From Chloranthus sessilifolius (taxonomy: Eukaryota > Streptophyta > Magnoliopsida > Chloranthales > Chloranthaceae): 64,000 nucleotides of DNA. The notes under the pieces are model-generated. The model saw only the letters and a list, made by a program, of their open reading frames with translations. It was not told the origin of the DNA and ran no database searches. Positions within the stretch are counted from its first letter, which is position 1; each line of letters begins with the position of its first letter. The position numbers were made by a program, and so were the translations under genes. Of the stretch, positions 44,031 to 54,610 are shown piece by piece. The stretch lies in assembly GCA_021018995.1 (NCBI GenBank), contig CM037598.1, forward strand, positions 49,243,185 to 49,307,184. The letters run 5' to 3'.

Positions 44031-45911
44031 TGTTGTTGCCCAAAGTGTGCCATAATTATATGCATTATAAATCAATAATTAAAGAATTAAAGAATGCTAG
44101 ATTATATGGATGTTAACTTATGAAAGGGATATCAGCACATTGGGGCTAACACTGGCCTGCAAGATCAGGGCCAATTGTAGCAAGTTTTAAAAGTAAGTAT
44201 TTCAAGATCGTCCACAGATAAGTTTGTCTAAACTGAGATATAAACCTCCAGATCTGTGCTACCAGATCTGGCTCTATAATTATCTAAAATAAAAAATAGA
44301 TAAAAGAGAGTGTTGGATTGTGTCACATTTAACTATAAGCAAATAAAGAAAAGAACTAATTACATGATCCAGATCCGAGTTGGGGAGGTGTTTAAAATAA
44401 GACAAATGCAGAAATAATAGCTTCATGTACTTTAGCCTCTGAATTTTAATGGAGAATCTGTAGTTCAACAGAGCAGATTCAATCCTCATCTGGCTACCAG
44501 CACAGATGTAAGAGAAATAAATCCGAATTAAGGAATAGGTTTAGACTTATGGCTGTGATCTGTCCACTTAAATGGTCACAGATCTATCAGCTAGCTGTGG
44601 CCCATTCTTTAGTTCAGAACATGAACATCATCAGAATGCCGCTGAATTAGGTTACCAACGCTAATTCGCACAGGATGATGAATTAAGGGAAGTTGGATGC
44701 GGATGAGTGAATCTAAAGAAGTCTAATGCACTAAGGTGAACATTCGTAACCTCGACATGACTCCAATGGAGAAGACACAAATTGCAGCAACCTTTTAAAA
44801 TCCAATGTTACAATTACAGAGCACGGCTTCTTAGAGAGCCCTCGACTTACATCGAGCTTCTAGAGCCCTCGATTCTGATCTTGAATCCGAACTTAGAAGT
44901 ACAAATCACTCACAATGGCTCTCAAAGGTAAACTACAAGAAGGGATTACAGGGGTTCGGATGAGCTTTAATCGAATGAGGGAAGCAGAGATGAAAACTCT
45001 AAAACTGGAAACCCAAATTGGGCACATGGTTCGTCTATTTATAGTTTTCCTAAGCCGACTTAGATGTGTATCAACCAATCGTAATTGGATAGATCTGATC
45101 AACCAATAGAGTCGAGCAATCCGGATCCATGCTCGCCAATCAAAAATGCTTGATCCGGTTCACCAATCAGAAACAGAGGCATCAATTCATTATGTAATTC
45201 AAAATCTGTTTGAGCTTCTAGAAGTTCCCGCCAAGTAATTTCATCTTTGGGTGTTCACATGGGGTGGAATATGCCTTTGGTCTGGCTCGAATCTTCCTAA
45301 TGTCCTTGGGTTTTAAGCGCATTGCGCTGCAAAGTTTCCTAAAATACCCTTCGGACGAGCTGCAAATCCCCAGAATGCCATTTCGCATAGTTTAAGGGCT
45401 TTTTCGCAAAGTAGTTTGGCTCCAGAAGCTCTCTTCGCAAAGCATTTTGGCTTCAGGAGATCTTTTCGAGGAGTGTTTTCTTCTTTTCGCAAAGTTCAAG
45501 GTTCTTTATGAAAAGTGCAAGTTCTTTGCGAATAGTAGAAGTTCTTTGTGAATTGAACTCTAGGCTCCCATTCTTCTTTGCGAATAGTAGAAGTTCTTTG
45601 CGAATTGAACTCTAGGCTCCCATTCTTCTTTGCGAATAGTAGGAGTTCTTTGCGAATGGCTCTCTCTCTTGCTTCAGGTCTTTGTCTGCTCTTTTAGACC
45701 CTCTTTAGCCATTGCTGAGGCTGTTTCTTCACTCCTTCTTTAAACTTGACATGAGCTGTCAGCTTTTTGATCTTTTTGGGATGCTTTTCGGATTTGGACC
45801 TGTCTGATTGGTTAGCTGTAAAATGCACACTAAAGCACTTATTTAGTCTTCTCAAGGGTCTTTCAAGGCTCATGTTTAGGGGTGAAAAATGGTATTTTTC
45901 ACTACTTAATA
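44031..45911 (-). repeat. 5' LTR of element B, 1881 bp
   Basis: In plus coordinates it begins TGTTGTTGCCC and ends CTACTTAATA, flanked by GTATA. It contains the hairpin GATCTGT...ACAGATC (44568-44592), a TATAAATA box on the minus strand near 45035-45043, and a TTCGCAAAG word cluster at 45350-45660 that includes a ~57-base tandem unit (TTTGCGAATAGTAGAAGTTC type). Confidence 0.9.
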
Positions 45912-45916
45912 GTATA

Positions 45917-46679
45917 CTCCTCAGATTTGATCTTTTTGGTGAGGTCGAGGTGTTTGCTGAGGCTAGTGGTCTTCAATTTTTCTTGGTCCAGTTGGGCTTG
46001 CAAAATGGACACCTTCTGTTGCTCAGACCTGACCAGCTGAAATGTTTGGCTCATCAGGTCCCTCATTTTATCTCTTTCAAATTTCATGAAGACTTCTAAC
46101 TTCCGGATCTGGTTTTCATAAGGGGTACGGATGTAAGCTTGCAAATCAGCTAGCCCCTTTTGAACATCTCTGCGGATATAAGGGTTAGTTTCCATGGCTT
46201 TGATGAGGGTGGCATATCGGGGAAGGGGAATGGAATGGTAGGGGACTAAAGGGGCCCGGTGGGAGAGGGTGGAAGAAGTGGTTAGAAGTGCATGAGAGTG
46301 GCATGCTCAGGCGGTAGTGGTGGAGGGGATGGCAGATCAACCAATATGACTTCTGGATCTGTTTGAGTGGCCTGTTCAAAGAATTTAGGTACAGGGGTGA
46401 TGGTGGTGGTTTGGGTTGTGGAAACTAAGGTATGGAGCAGTTCCATGGCTACAGACTGATTGTCTGTGTTAATTTGAAGTTGGGCTTGGATGGACTGGAG
46501 GTAAGTAAGGATTTGGGTAATGGATGCAGGTGTGGGAGAGGTGGGCATAGTAGAAACTAGGACAAATGAGGTGGAGGTGCGGTGCAATGGTCAGAAGGGA
46601 GAGGTTGGAATGTGGGTGAATGGAGGAGGAGCGAGGTATAGGGGAGGTCCAGGTTCCATGGTTTCAAAAATAGAGCCCA
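45917..46679 (-). pseudogene. A 3' ORF, later part (fossil)
   Basis: A coiled-coil-like stretch at 45902-46195 (MRDLMSQTFQLVRSEQQKVS, LQAQLDQEKLKTTSLSKHLD) and a Pro/Thr-rich stretch at 46185-46587. They continue the 3' region of A toward the B insertion. Element C has a comparable arrangement (coiled-coil-like 59472-59852, Pro-rich 60055-60588). Confidence 0.6.
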
Positions 46680-48203
46680 TTAAAGCGAGTAGCCAGTGAG
46701 GGGTGTCAGGTGTGTGGGGAGGCCTCGGGTGTGGGTGATGGATCGGGAATGTGAGGGGCTTGGGAGCAGAGGAGTGGGAGATGGGGCAATATATCCTGCA
46801 TCTAATTCTTCTAAAACTTGGGCATTGGAGGGTGAAATGGGTGGTGTGAGAATGGTTGGAGTGGTTGGTGTAGAGGGGGAGTCCGAAATTGGAATGATGG
46901 GAAGTATGGGCGAGGGGACAGCTGGGATAGGTGAACTGTCAAGGGCTGGAGTGGGGGAGTAGGGTGTAGGGATGACTTCCTCCAGAGTATGTGCAGCTGC
47001 AGGGCTGGTCACCAAAGGGAGGGGGGTTTCAGCTATAAGGGGTGCAGCTAAAGAGCTGGTCACCACAGGGACTGGCAGAGCTGGTTCGGACAACGTTGGA
47101 TCTGGCAACATGGCAGGGGCAGGCTCATTTGGATGCTCAAATTCAGCTTCAGGGATGGGTTCTGGCTCGCTCACAACTGCAGGGATGATGCCAATTTGAG
47201 TTTGCGGTGAGTTCAGGTCACTACAAGCAGTTTCGGTGCAAAGAATAGGGGCATGTGCAGGTTCACCTGCCTCTCTCATCCTTCTCAGCATAGCCTGGCT
47301 TGTAGTCCAAGCCTTTTTTCCAAAATTGTGTGGTGTAATGACTTCAAAGGGCTCCTCACTATCAATGTCAAATTTGGCTCGGAGGAGGGCTGTGATCAAT
47401 CTGCCAAATGGTAGGCCAGCTATCTTCCGCTCTTTCTTTAGCTTGGTACTGACATCAGCCATGGCTTCAAAAATTAACATAGGGGCAATGAAAAACTGCC
47501 CCTTGGAAAAATGAAAGAGGGCCTCTAAAATTGGTGATCTTCTCTCTTGGCTGTGCCCAGTGACATAAAAACTACCCCTTAGAATGGAATCCATCAATAG
47601 AAATTGGGGAGCAAGGTCTCTTCTCATGATGGACTGCCCCGTGCCCACAATACCTTGAGTTAGATGGGCAGCCATCTCTCTAAAAGAGGCAATTTCGGGA
47701 GCAGCCAAAGGGCCAGAGGGATCAAATTGGAATGGTATCCCTAGAGCATTCCCTATGTCTTCAAAAGTCACAGTCAGATCGCAATCATCAATAAAAATGA
47801 CAAGGGTAGGGACATCAGCATCTTTTTCAGTGACCTTGACTAGGTTTTGGTACCATAACTTTACCATTCTTGGGTAAATTCTTTCTGGCAAGGGGGTAAG
47901 GATATTGCTTAGTGAAGCTTCTCTAAGGTATCTTAAGGATGGCAGGCATTCTGGTTTGGTGTCGAAAAAAGTTTCGTCAACCATTAGCTCGGGTATTAGC
48001 TTCTGAGCTTCAATGAAGGGATTGGGTAGAACACAATGAATGGGCAGAGGAGTAAGCTCAGGCTCAGGGCTAGCAGCAGCAGGATTGGGTTCCTCATGTC
48101 TAATTTTCTTTCCTTTTTCTACCCTGTCCGCTTTATCCATTGAAAGTTTCCGTTTAGCTGAAGTTTTGGTTTTTCCCTTTGCTTTTGGGGTCGATTTACT
48201 CAC
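46680..48203 (-). CDS. A 3' ORF, plant transposon-protein domain
   Basis: A 507-residue reading. The start is Lys/Arg-rich (nuclear-signal-like, TKTSAKRKLSMD and EKGKKIRHEE). Residues ~85-330 form a folded-looking domain (LREASLSNILTPLPERIYPR, LVIFIDDCDLTVTFEDIGNA, LGIPFQFDPSG, RRDLAPQFLLMD, GRLITALLRAKFDID). The rest is Pro/Ala/Thr-rich. Athila-like elements carry a third ORF here, in some called env-like; many plant genomes annotate this domain as 'putative plant transposon protein'. I see no signal peptide or membrane segment. Function is unknown. The homologue in C is at 61316-61996. Confidence 0.7.
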   Translation of the reverse strand: MSKSTPKAKGKTKTSAKRKLSMDKADRVEKGKKIRHEEPNPAAASPEPELTPLPIHCVLPNPFIEAQKLIPELMVDETFFDTKPECLPSLRYLREASLSNILTPLPERIYPRMVKLWYQNLVKVTEKDADVPTLVIFIDDCDLTVTFEDIGNALGIPFQFDPSGPLAAPEIASFREMAAHLTQGIVGTGQSIMRRDLAPQFLLMDSILRGSFYVTGHSQERRSPILEALFHFSKGQFFIAPMLIFEAMADVSTKLKKERKIAGLPFGRLITALLRAKFDIDSEEPFEVITPHNFGKKAWTTSQAMLRRMREAGEPAHAPILCTETACSDLNSPQTQIGIIPAVVSEPEPIPEAEFEHPNEPAPAMLPDPTLSEPALPVPVVTSSLAAPLIAETPLPLVTSPAAAHTLEEVIPTPYSPTPALDSSPIPAVPSPILPIIPISDSPSTPTTPTILTPPISPSNAQVLEELDAGYIAPSPTPLLPSPSHSRSITHTRGLPTHLTPLTGYSL

Positions 48204-49044
48204 CTTTTAGCGAGGATTTGGGAAACATTGCACCAATGATTTCTCGCTTTTCCCATCCTAAATTGATGTATAATAATGCCCAAAAATAGATCGATACGAA
48301 CAACTTACTACATGATAACGAGAGAATGGGTAAAGAAATACCGAGATTTAGGGTTTACTTTTGAACAAGTTGTTTGCTGCAAATCCTCCATTATAAGTCG
48401 CAATCCTCTTCCGAAAATGCGAGATGATCTAACCAATTAGTTACAAAAAGGGTATTAGACTTGTTGAATCGTGCAAAGAAAGAGCGAAGTAGGGTTTTAG
48501 TGAGAGGAGTCGCTCTGCAGAGAGAGTTTGAAATGAAACCCCACCGTCGAAAGGGTTTAAATATACTCAAGGCTAATATCGCAAAGTGCTTTTAATTTTT
48601 TGAAAAGTTCCAAAAGAGTCCTTTTTAAAATTGTGAATGGCATCAGTACCATTCGACAAGTTAACAGCTTCAGAAACATCATTTCGCAAAGGAATTAGCT
48701 TCAGAATTACTTTTTCGAAAAGAGAAATGGCTTCAGCACCAACTATTCGAAAAGAAAATATTTTCCAGAAACAACTATTCGAAGAGCACATCTTCTCTTT
48801 CGAGTAGTTCATTACAGCTTCAGATCTATTCGAAAAGCAAATTGAACTTTACGAAAAGAGAAATATTACTTTGCGACTTGATTTTGAGCATATTTAAACT
48901 CTGCGAAAAGAGAAAAAAAAAATCAAAAACAGAGAAAATAAGCACAAACTATGATATACAAACATAATGTACAGTTTTCGGCCATCAGATTTTTGAAGAT
49001 TCGTGATGATGGATGGGCAGCACAGGTTCCTGGGTATTTTCAAT
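48204..49044 (-). promoter_or_regulatory. A internal leader with promoter-like order before the 3' ORF
   Basis: In minus sense: a cluster of TTTCGCAAAG, ATTCGAAAAG and GCTTCAG words (48570-48910), TATATTTAAA at 48556-48565, a pyrimidine-rich stretch, and telo-box cores AAACCCTA at 48490-48497 and 48349-48356, before the 3' ORF at 48203. The word type is that of this element's own LTR. That this is a working internal promoter is inference. Confidence 0.5.
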
Positions 49045-50418
49045 TCATGGTTTGAGCCTCTGACCATTGACCTTTATGATTCTTCCATTACTTGGATCAA
49101 GGATGTCAACAGTTCCCGAAGGGGCTGCTTGAATGACAGTGTATGGCCCATCCCATCTGGATCTCAGTTTTCCTGGGAAAAACTTGAGCTTTGAGTTAAA
49201 TAACCACACCTTAGAACCAGCTGTGAACTCTTTTCTCAATAAATTTTTATCATGAAAAGTTTTGACTTTCTCTTTATATAATCTTGAATTGGTGTATGCA
49301 TCCAGTCGCAGCTCTTCTAACTCAGCAAGTTGCAATTTCCTGTGATTACTAGCAGTAGTTAGATCCATGTTCAATGTTTTAATGGCCCAAAAAGCTTTAT
49401 ATTCTAACTCTACTGGTAAATGGCATGCTTTGCCATAGACCAACCTAAATGGGGACATACCAATTGGGGTTTTATAGGCTGTCCTATCTGCCCACAATGT
49501 ATCATTCAGCTTAAAGGACCAATCTTTTCTGTCCTTCTTCACAATTTTTTCCAAAATATGTTTGATTTCTCTATTGGAAATCTCCACTTGTCCACTGGTT
49601 TGTGGATGATATGGAGTGGCTACTCTATGAGTTACAGAGTATTTTTTCAACAAAGTTTCAAAATGTCTATTACAAAAATGGCTTCCACCATCAGTGATAA
49701 TGGCTCTGGGAAAACCAAACTTGGAAAAAATGTGATCCTTCAGAAATTTCAGAACCACTTTGTGATCATTTGTTTTAGTGGCTGTGGCATCAATCCATTT
49801 AGATACATAATCCACAGCTACTAAAATGAAATTATACCCATTGGAAGGAGGAAAGGGACCCATGAAGTCTATCCCCCAAACATCAAACAATTCAACTACC
49901 AAAATAGGTCAGAAGGCATTGAGTTTCTCTTGAAATGCCTAATTTTTGATTCAGAGACTTACAATGTCAGGCATCCTTGAAAAGTGTAGGCCAATAAAAT
50001 CCACCTTTGCAAAACTTTGCGTAGTTTTGTTCCCACTAAAATGACCTCCACAAGGTTGTTCATGACACATAGAAAGTATTCTATGGAATTCTTGGTCAGG
50101 AACACATTTCCTTATTATTTGATCTGCACAACTCTTGAACAGATAAGGATCCTCCCAGATGAAGTGTTTAACCTTTGAGAAGAAAAGATCTTTATCCATT
50201 CTATTCCAATGTTGAGGAATTCTTCTAGTAGCCAAAAAGTTGACTATGTTTGCAAACCAAGGAGTGTGTATACTAATGGCAAAAAGTTGCTCATCAGGGA
50301 AAGATTCATTTATAGGCAATCTATCAATCTCAGCAGTTAAAATTCTGGAGAGGTGATCTGCCACCACATTCTCCACCCCTTTTTTATCTCTAATCTGTAG
50401 ATTAAATTCTTGTAACAA
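49045..50418 (-). pseudogene. A integrase (fossil)
   Basis: The H2C2 zinc finger is in the reading at 49951-50418 (CHEQPCGGHFSGNKT). The catalytic core and C-terminal part are at 49045-49902: [14 protein letters not shown] with the first Asp, [12 protein letters not shown] with the second, [16 protein letters not shown] with the Glu, and the tail [18 protein letters not shown]. The family enzyme joins element DNA to the host chromosome. The pol region as a whole is broken. Confidence 0.85.
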
Positions 50419-50424
50419 GAGAAT

Positions 50425-51648
50425 TCACCTGATTAGTCTTGGTTTGGTGTCCTTCTTAGACAGAAGGTATTTTAAAGCCGAGTGGTCAGTGAACACCACT
50501 ATTTGTGAACCCAGGACATATGACCTGAATTTTTCTAAAGCAAAAATAATTGCCAGCAGCTCCTTCTCAGTTATTGTGTAATTGAGCTGTGCATCAATCA
50601 TTGATCTGCTAGCATAAGCTATGACATGAGGCAGCTTATCTTTTCTCTGTCCAAGGACAGCTCCCAAAGCATAATCTGATGCATCACACATTAGTTCAAA
50701 AGGTAATGAATAATCTGAGCGTAATATTGGAGCTGAAATCGCTTTAAGAATTAAGCTTTCATGCACTCGATTGAAAACAAAAGGGACATCTTGGCGACAA
50801 ATGACAAAGAGGTTTGGTTATTTCTCAAGTCCTTGATGAACCTTTCCAGAAATCCAAAGATGTCCTAAAAACTTGGATTTGCTTAATAGTTTTGGGAGGT
50901 GGTAAATGTGCAATTAACTCAATTTTGCTTTGTCCACCTCAATGCCTTTGTGGAAACAACATGGCCAAGGACAATGCCCTGAGTGACCATGAAATGGTTT
51001 CTTTTTCCCGACTCAAAACCAGATTGGTTTCTTCACATCTTTGTAGTACCAATTTGAGATGGTGTAAACACTGGGAAAAACTGTCGCCATAGATTGAAAA
51101 ATCATCCATAAAGATCTCCATAAATTGGTCAATCATGTCAGAAAAAATGGCATACATGCATCTTTGAAAGGTAGCAGGGGCATTACAAAGACCAAAAGGC
51201 ATTCTCCTATAGGCAAAAGTGAAAGGGCAAGTGAATGTGGTCTTTTCACGATCTTGTGGGTACACAAGAATCGGTTGTAACCAGTATCCATCAAGAAAGC
51301 GAAAAAGCTTTTCCGCTAGCTTATCTAAAATTTGATCAATGAATGGGAGGAAATGGTCTTTACGGTCATTGCATTTAATTTTACGTAATCAATATAGACT
51401 CTCCATCCAGCTTGTTTGTCCGGGTTGACATAAGCTCATCGAATCGAGGTCACAATGATGATTCCAGATTTCTTAGGTACCACCTGTGGAGGTGCCACCC
51501 AAGCTGAATCTGAAATGGGGTAAAAGACCCCTGCATCCAACATCTTAACCACCTCTTTCATGACCACTTCTTGTATATGAGGGTTCAACCTCCTTTGCAT
51601 TTCCTTGAAGGCCTTGCATCTTCTTCCAAGTGGATTTTGTGCATGCAA
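50425..51648 (-). pseudogene. A reverse transcriptase and RNase H (fossil)
   Basis: RT motifs: DAGVFYPISDSAWVAPPQVV at 51436-51648, and RRMPFGLCNAPATFQRCM with the catalytic FMDDFSIYG at 50939-51265. RNase H at 50425-50766 shows CDASDYALGAVLGQ, TITEKELLAIIFALEKFR and FTDHSALKYLL. Order and wording are those of Athila-like Ty3/gypsy. Broken. Confidence 0.85.
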
Positions 51649-51666
51649 GCAATTTGGTGATTCCTC

Positions 51667-52713
51667 CTAAATCGAATAGTCCACCAATAGCCTTTTATGT
51701 TCTTTCAAGACTATCGACTCTTCCTCTTGCTCCTTTGTGAGAGAGGAAGAAATAATGGCAGGCAATGATTTATGATTACCCAAGAACACATACTTCAAAT
51801 TTTTGGGTAGCTTCTTTAGTTCTAAATCAGGTGGGCTGAGAAAAGAAGGTATCAAAGGTACCTTAGATGTTTGTGGAAGGGGGAGAGTAGCAGGTTTCCA
51901 AGAAGAAAAACTTGCTGATTGTTTAAGAGTTCCTTGCACAACATTAATTTCCTCAGAATTGGAGATACAACTTGCTTCTTTTTCAGCATATCCCCAAGCA
52001 TCTTTGATATCTGTGGTGAAGTCTTCACCCTGCAGAAATTGTTGTAAAGTTCCTTCCACAAGTTCGTCCAATAGATCAAGATGAAAACATTCTTTAGAGC
52101 TGAACTGGGGCTGTGTGACTACATTATAAACATTTAAATTTACCTTCATGTTTCCAAATGAGACTTCCATAATACCCGACCTGCATTGAATGCAAGCATT
52201 TGCTGTAGCCAGGAATGGTCTTCCCAAAATGATAGGGATGGAAGTTTTGCTTTTGGTTGGTTCCATATCTAAAACTAGAAAATCAGCAGGATAGAAAAAT
52301 TTATCTACTCCTACCAATACATCTTCAATTATCCCTACTGGCTTTCTTTCAGTTCTGTCTGCTAGTTGTAACACCACATGAGTGGGTTTTAATTCTCCCA
52401 AACCTAGCTTCTCATATACAGAATATGGAAGTAGGTTGACACTAGCACCCAGATCTAATAAAGCCTTTTCAATGGTGTGTTCCCCAATAATGCAAGGGAC
52501 TGTGGGGATTCCAGGATCTTGAAGTTTGGGAGGTGTAGCAATGGATAACACCTGACTAATTCTTTCCACAGCAAAGACCTTCTTGGACAACTGTATCCTA
52601 GATTGTCTTTTGTGAGTGCACACATCTTTCAGAAATTTTGCATATGCTGGAATTTGTTTGATTGCCTCAAGCAAAGGTAAATTTATCTTGACTTGCTTGA
52701 AAGTCTCCATCAT
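51667..52713 (-). pseudogene. A aspartic protease region (fossil)
   Basis: A 348-residue reading with IATPPKLQDPGIPTVPCIIG, the active-site motif ALLDLGASVNLLP, and VLDMEPTKSKTSIPIILGRP (ILGRPFLATA flap region). C-terminal to it is the stretch before RT (LKKLPKNLKYVFLGNHKSLP). Part of the element's polyprotein. Confidence 0.85.
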
Positions 52714-53343
52714 ATCATCTATTTTGTGTTCCTTTCATCAGAAGGAGATACTAATTCCATTGCATGTGGATATGGTAAATGAGGAACTCATCATTCATCT
52801 CTGACTTTAGAAGTGTTTTCGTAAATTTTTTACTTTTACTTTTTCATTTTTTATTTTTCCGAGGTACATGAACCATCGCTATCACTATGCTCTTCTTGCA
52901 TATCTTTATCCTCTTCCTCATTTCTTTCTTCTTCAATACCCACTTTGTTATCTATCATTTTTCCACTTCTCAAAGTGGTGACAGTTTTTACTTCTTCATG
53001 TGAATTAGAAGCTTCTCCAACCATGAACTATCCTTTGGGATTGTTCAAAGGTTGGCTGGGTAACTTTTCTTCTTCTCTTTTTGCCAAGGTATTTGAAAGC
53101 TGTCCCAATTTTCTTCAATCTTGTGAAAATTCATGATTTGAGTTAAAGATCCTAAATTGGAGTGAATTTAGGACTTGATCTTCAAAAGAAAGGGACGGAA
53201 GGGTTTGAATCGGCGGAATCACATGTTGTTGTGGAATGGGTCCGAAAGTTTGGTTTGACATAAAAATTTTGCTGATACGGCTGTGCAGTTTTGAAAGGCA
53301 TTTGATTCTTTGGTTGTTGCTGTTGTTGGGATTGGTAATTCCC
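52714..53343 (-). pseudogene. A gag-protease linker (fossil)
   Basis: Corresponds to the linker seen in E (235-915) and B (43093-43374). Readable pieces resemble the SIEKIEDQLGQ and LKSGR wording. Glu-rich stretches give the T/C-rich plus strand here. Confidence 0.55.
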
Positions 53344-54443
53344 CTAGTTCCACCTCAAATTGGGGTGTGCTCTCCATGGATATTCATTTGACTGCATCTG
53401 TCCAAATGATTGAGCAGCATGAGCTTGTTCCACCATTAAATCTGGGAACTGTGATGCAGCAAGACATTGGTCAAGTGAATGAGTAGGGGACTGGCATATC
53501 AGACATGCCTCCTCTACTCTTGAAATATTTGGAGTTTTAAGTGAGTCCATCAATCTATCAAACTTTGTGGTTAGATTGTCCATCTTTCTTTCCAACTCAT
53601 TCACCTCATAGATCTTCCCTTTGGTGGGTTGGTGGTTGTTCAACCTAGCAAGATTTTCAATTTCTCTTGATAGAGATTCCTGCTGAGTGGAGTTTTCACC
53701 AATCACTTCAAATAAGTCCCAAACCTCTTCAACTATTTTTTGTAAGTAAGTGCCTCCACAGGAGGCATCCACCATATTTTTGCCTTTTTGATCAATTCCT
53801 TGATAGAAGCTTTGAACTAGCTGCCATCTTGGAACTTATGATGAGGACATTGCCTTAAAAGTTCCTTAAATCTTTCCCATGCTTCATGGAAAGTTTCAGT
53901 TGAATTTTGGGAAAATGAAATGGTACTTTGTCTTAATTGGCTAGTTTTAGACATTGGGAAATATTTGGCTAAAAATTGACATTGTAAATCATTCCATGAA
54001 GTGATACTATTTGGAGCTAACATGGATAACCATGCTCTAGCTATATCCTTTAATGAAAAAGGAAAGAGCCTCAGCTTGGTTTCTTTTGGACCCAGTCCAG
54101 CTATGTTGAATGTGGTGCAAAGAGCCAAGAATTCATCCACATGTTTGTATGGGTCTTCCTTACTCAACCCATGGAAGGAAGGAAGCATTTGGATAGTTGA
54201 TGACTTGATCTCATAATTTCCTTCAACAGTAGGAAATTGAATGCAAAAGGGGGAATTATAAGCACCAGGTGCAAAGTAATCCCTCAAAAGTCGAGGTTCT
54301 TCACCCATAGTAGCAGAATTCTGTGTTGTTTGCTTGGTTCGTAGTAGCCTTTCAACTTCTAAATTCAATGGGAGAATCTCAGGGCTGAGAGTCCTCCTAC
54401 CAAACATACAACTCAGAACAAAAAAAAAAATCTGATTATGCAC
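53344..54443 (-). pseudogene. A gag (fossil)
   Basis: N-terminal domain at 53817-54443: NSPFCIQFPTVEGNYEIKSS, CTTFNIAGLGPKETKLRLFP, FHEAWERFKELLRQCPHH. Cysteine motif part at 53344-53775: EACLICQSPTHSLDQCLAAS, then EYPWRAHPNLRWN. Long gag domain typical of Athila-like elements. Broken. Confidence 0.85.
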
Positions 54444-54585
54444 AGCAAACTTTCAGAATTCCTTTCAGTAATTTCCCTTCTTTAAAAACCAGAATATGAA
54501 TAACTGCACGAGTATAAACAATATAATAGTTTAGTACTGATAAAAATTCAAATGAAAAGCTTAGGTCTATCTATTTTAGAACAAA

Positions 54586-54604
54586 TTCCCCGGCAACGGC
54601 GCCA
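54586..54604 (-). other. A primer binding site, tRNA-Asp
   Basis: TGGCGCCGTTGCCGGGGAA on the minus strand, six bases inside the LTR. It matches the complement of plant tRNA-Asp(GUC). Confidence 0.88.
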
Positions 54605-54610
54605 AAAACT

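Larger units (their letters stand above)
37697..45911 (-). mobile_element. Element B: shortened Athila-like retrotransposon inside A
   Basis: Minus strand. 5' LTR 44031-45911, primer site 44006-44024, gag C-terminal part and protease remnants (41802-43450), then a jump to a short 3' reading (41305-41586), upstream polypurine tract (41085-41100), 3' UTR and 3' LTR (37697-39525). RT, RNase H, integrase and most of the 3' ORF are absent. The target duplication GTATA is at 37692-37696 and 45912-45916. It is 8.2 kb in all. Broken; it could only have moved with proteins from another element. Confidence 0.92.

Noticed and set aside
46680-48203. Calling the 3' ORF an envelope gene
   Set aside because: No signal peptide or membrane segment is seen and the start is Lys/Arg-rich; only its position fits the env-like label.
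54586-54604. Match to tRNA-Asp
   Set aside because: Only about 19 bases match, next to an LTR, so it is a primer site and not a tRNA gene. The same holds at 44006-44024.
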